This document shows positions 14,056-14,670 of a stretch of 14,670 bases of DNA, piece by piece. The stretch is taken from assembly GCA_964631125.1 (NCBI GenBank), contig CAZVYN010000093.1, positions 1 to 14,670 of the forward strand. Direction: 5' to 3'. Position 1 is the first letter of the stretch. Every line of letters begins with the position of its first letter. The DNA comes from CAZVYN01 sp964631125 (GTDB lineage Bacteria; Eisenbacteria; RBG-16-71-46; CAIMUX01). Under the pieces are notes generated by a model. That model saw only the letters and a program-made list of their open reading frames with translations. It was not told the DNA's origin and did not search any database. Made by a program: the position numbers and the translations under genes.

Positions 14056-14670
14056 TCAGTCCGCGCTCCGCCGCTCCTTCGCGAAGCCGCGGCCCTTCTC
14101 GGTCAGGCGATAGACGCCGCCGGAGCGCTCCATGTAGTGACCCATGATGAACTCGCGGCGCAGGGTGCAGTGGTCCTCGTGGATCGACTGGAGCCAGCGA
14201 TTCAGCTCCTTCTCGGCGAACTCGGCCTGGCGCGGGAGTCGGCGCAGGAGTTCTTCCAGGACGACCTCTTTCTTGCTGAGCTGCGCGGGGATCGACTTCA
14301 GACGCGGACCGTCGAAGAAGGCGTTGAGGACGCGGCGCTTGTCCGAGGGTAACGCGGTGTCGGCGGCGAAGGCCTGGATGCGCTCTTTACGCGAGACCGA
14401 CTGGAGCGTCCGCTGGAGCGCGGCCAGATCGAGCGCGAAATAGACGTAGGGGGTCTGCCGTGTCTCGGTCACGAGGCCGGCGGTGCGCAACACCTTGAGA
14501 TGGTGCGAGACGGTGGCGGGGGCCAGGCGGAGCGTCGCGGCGAGTTCCTGACCCGAGTGCTCTCGTTCGGCCAGGAGGCCGACCAGGCGGAGGCGCGTGG
14601 GGTCGGAGAGCGCCTTGAAGGTCTGGACGAGGTGGTCGACCGTGTCGGCGAGGGGTTCGCGGGGTGGAGA
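14056..14670 (-). CDS. ArsR-family winged-helix regulator with C-terminal DUF2087, partial at N-terminus
   Basis: The frame is open to the right edge, so the first residues are missing; 204 codons plus TGA are present. The N-terminal part is an ArsR-type HTH: VQTFKALSDPTRLRLVGLLA, then GQELAATLRLAPATVSHHLK as the helix-turn-helix, then VLRTAGLV leading to the wing. The C-terminal part, KRRVLNAFFDGPRLKSIPAQ followed by an EKELNRWL segment and LRREFIMGHYMERSGGVYRL, matches the DUF2087 pattern. No Cys-x-Cys metal site of ArsR/SmtB type is visible in the HTH, so metal sensing is not supported. Such proteins are local transcription repressors or activators; the target is unknown and may lie beyond the window. 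It is convergent with acs, with 44 bp between the stops. Confidence 0.88.
   Translation of the reverse strand, partial: SPPREPLADTVDHLVQTFKALSDPTRLRLVGLLAEREHSGQELAATLRLAPATVSHHLKVLRTAGLVTETRQTPYVYFALDLAALQRTLQSVSRKERIQAFAADTALPSDKRRVLNAFFDGPRLKSIPAQLSKKEVVLEELLRRLPRQAEFAEKELNRWLQSIHEDHCTLRREFIMGHYMERSGGVYRLTEKGRGFAKERRSAD

Overview
The window is GC-rich, tightly packed bacterial DNA with nine protein genes (two run off the edges) and no rRNA, tRNA, CRISPR array or transposon that I can see. The organism is Gram-negative: there is a predicted Tat/lipobox lipoprotein, a beta-barrel-like envelope protein, and strong AGGAGG ribosome binding sites. The mix of genes (an ABC permease fused to an M1 aminopeptidase, an exported protein full of DxDxDG motifs, an ArsR-DUF2087 regulator) fits lineages such as Eisenbacteria, Acidobacteriota, Gemmatimonadota or Planctomycetota. 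I cannot fix the phylum from sequence alone.

Layout. Bases 1-929 (minus) hold the N-terminal part of a Tat-exported, lipobox-bearing flavin amine oxidase. A 145-bp divergent intergenic region separates it from a co-directional run on the plus strand: an ABC ATPase (1075-2058), a permease-M1 aminopeptidase fusion (2055-5687, ATGA overlap), a small Cys-rich exported protein (5728-6147), a beta-barrel-like exported protein interrupted by two in-frame TGA codons (6213-6947), and a YHS/TRASH-thioredoxin (6997-7701). A UvrA-family protein (7709-10474, minus) converges on this run with only 7 bp between stops. Its start overlaps the start of a divergent exported protein (10473-11960, plus). Acetyl-CoA synthetase (12050-14011, plus) follows. 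An ArsR-DUF2087 regulator (14056-14670, minus) leaves the right edge.

How the genes may work together. The ATPase and the permease-M1 protein form one transporter/peptidase unit. The three genes at 5728-7701 look like a small envelope module. It has a Cys-rich secreted protein, a barrel-like protein, and a periplasmic protein joining a metal-binding-type Cys domain to a TlpA-type thioredoxin. A role in metal or thiol handling is inferred only from the Cys pattern and the domains. Acs, UvrA and the regulator look like separate units.

The most interesting point is the gene at 6213-6947. It has a strong ribosome binding site and a signal peptide, then TGA-Val-Gly-TGA, then about 178 codons that stay in the same frame with an unbroken G/C third-position pattern. 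A 7-bp hairpin with a GGG loop lies 22 and 31 nt after the two TGAs. A UxxU selenoprotein, a recently inactivated gene and an assembly error all remain possible. A second oddity is a perfect 19-bp hairpin followed by T5 inside the zinc-finger coding region of uvrA.
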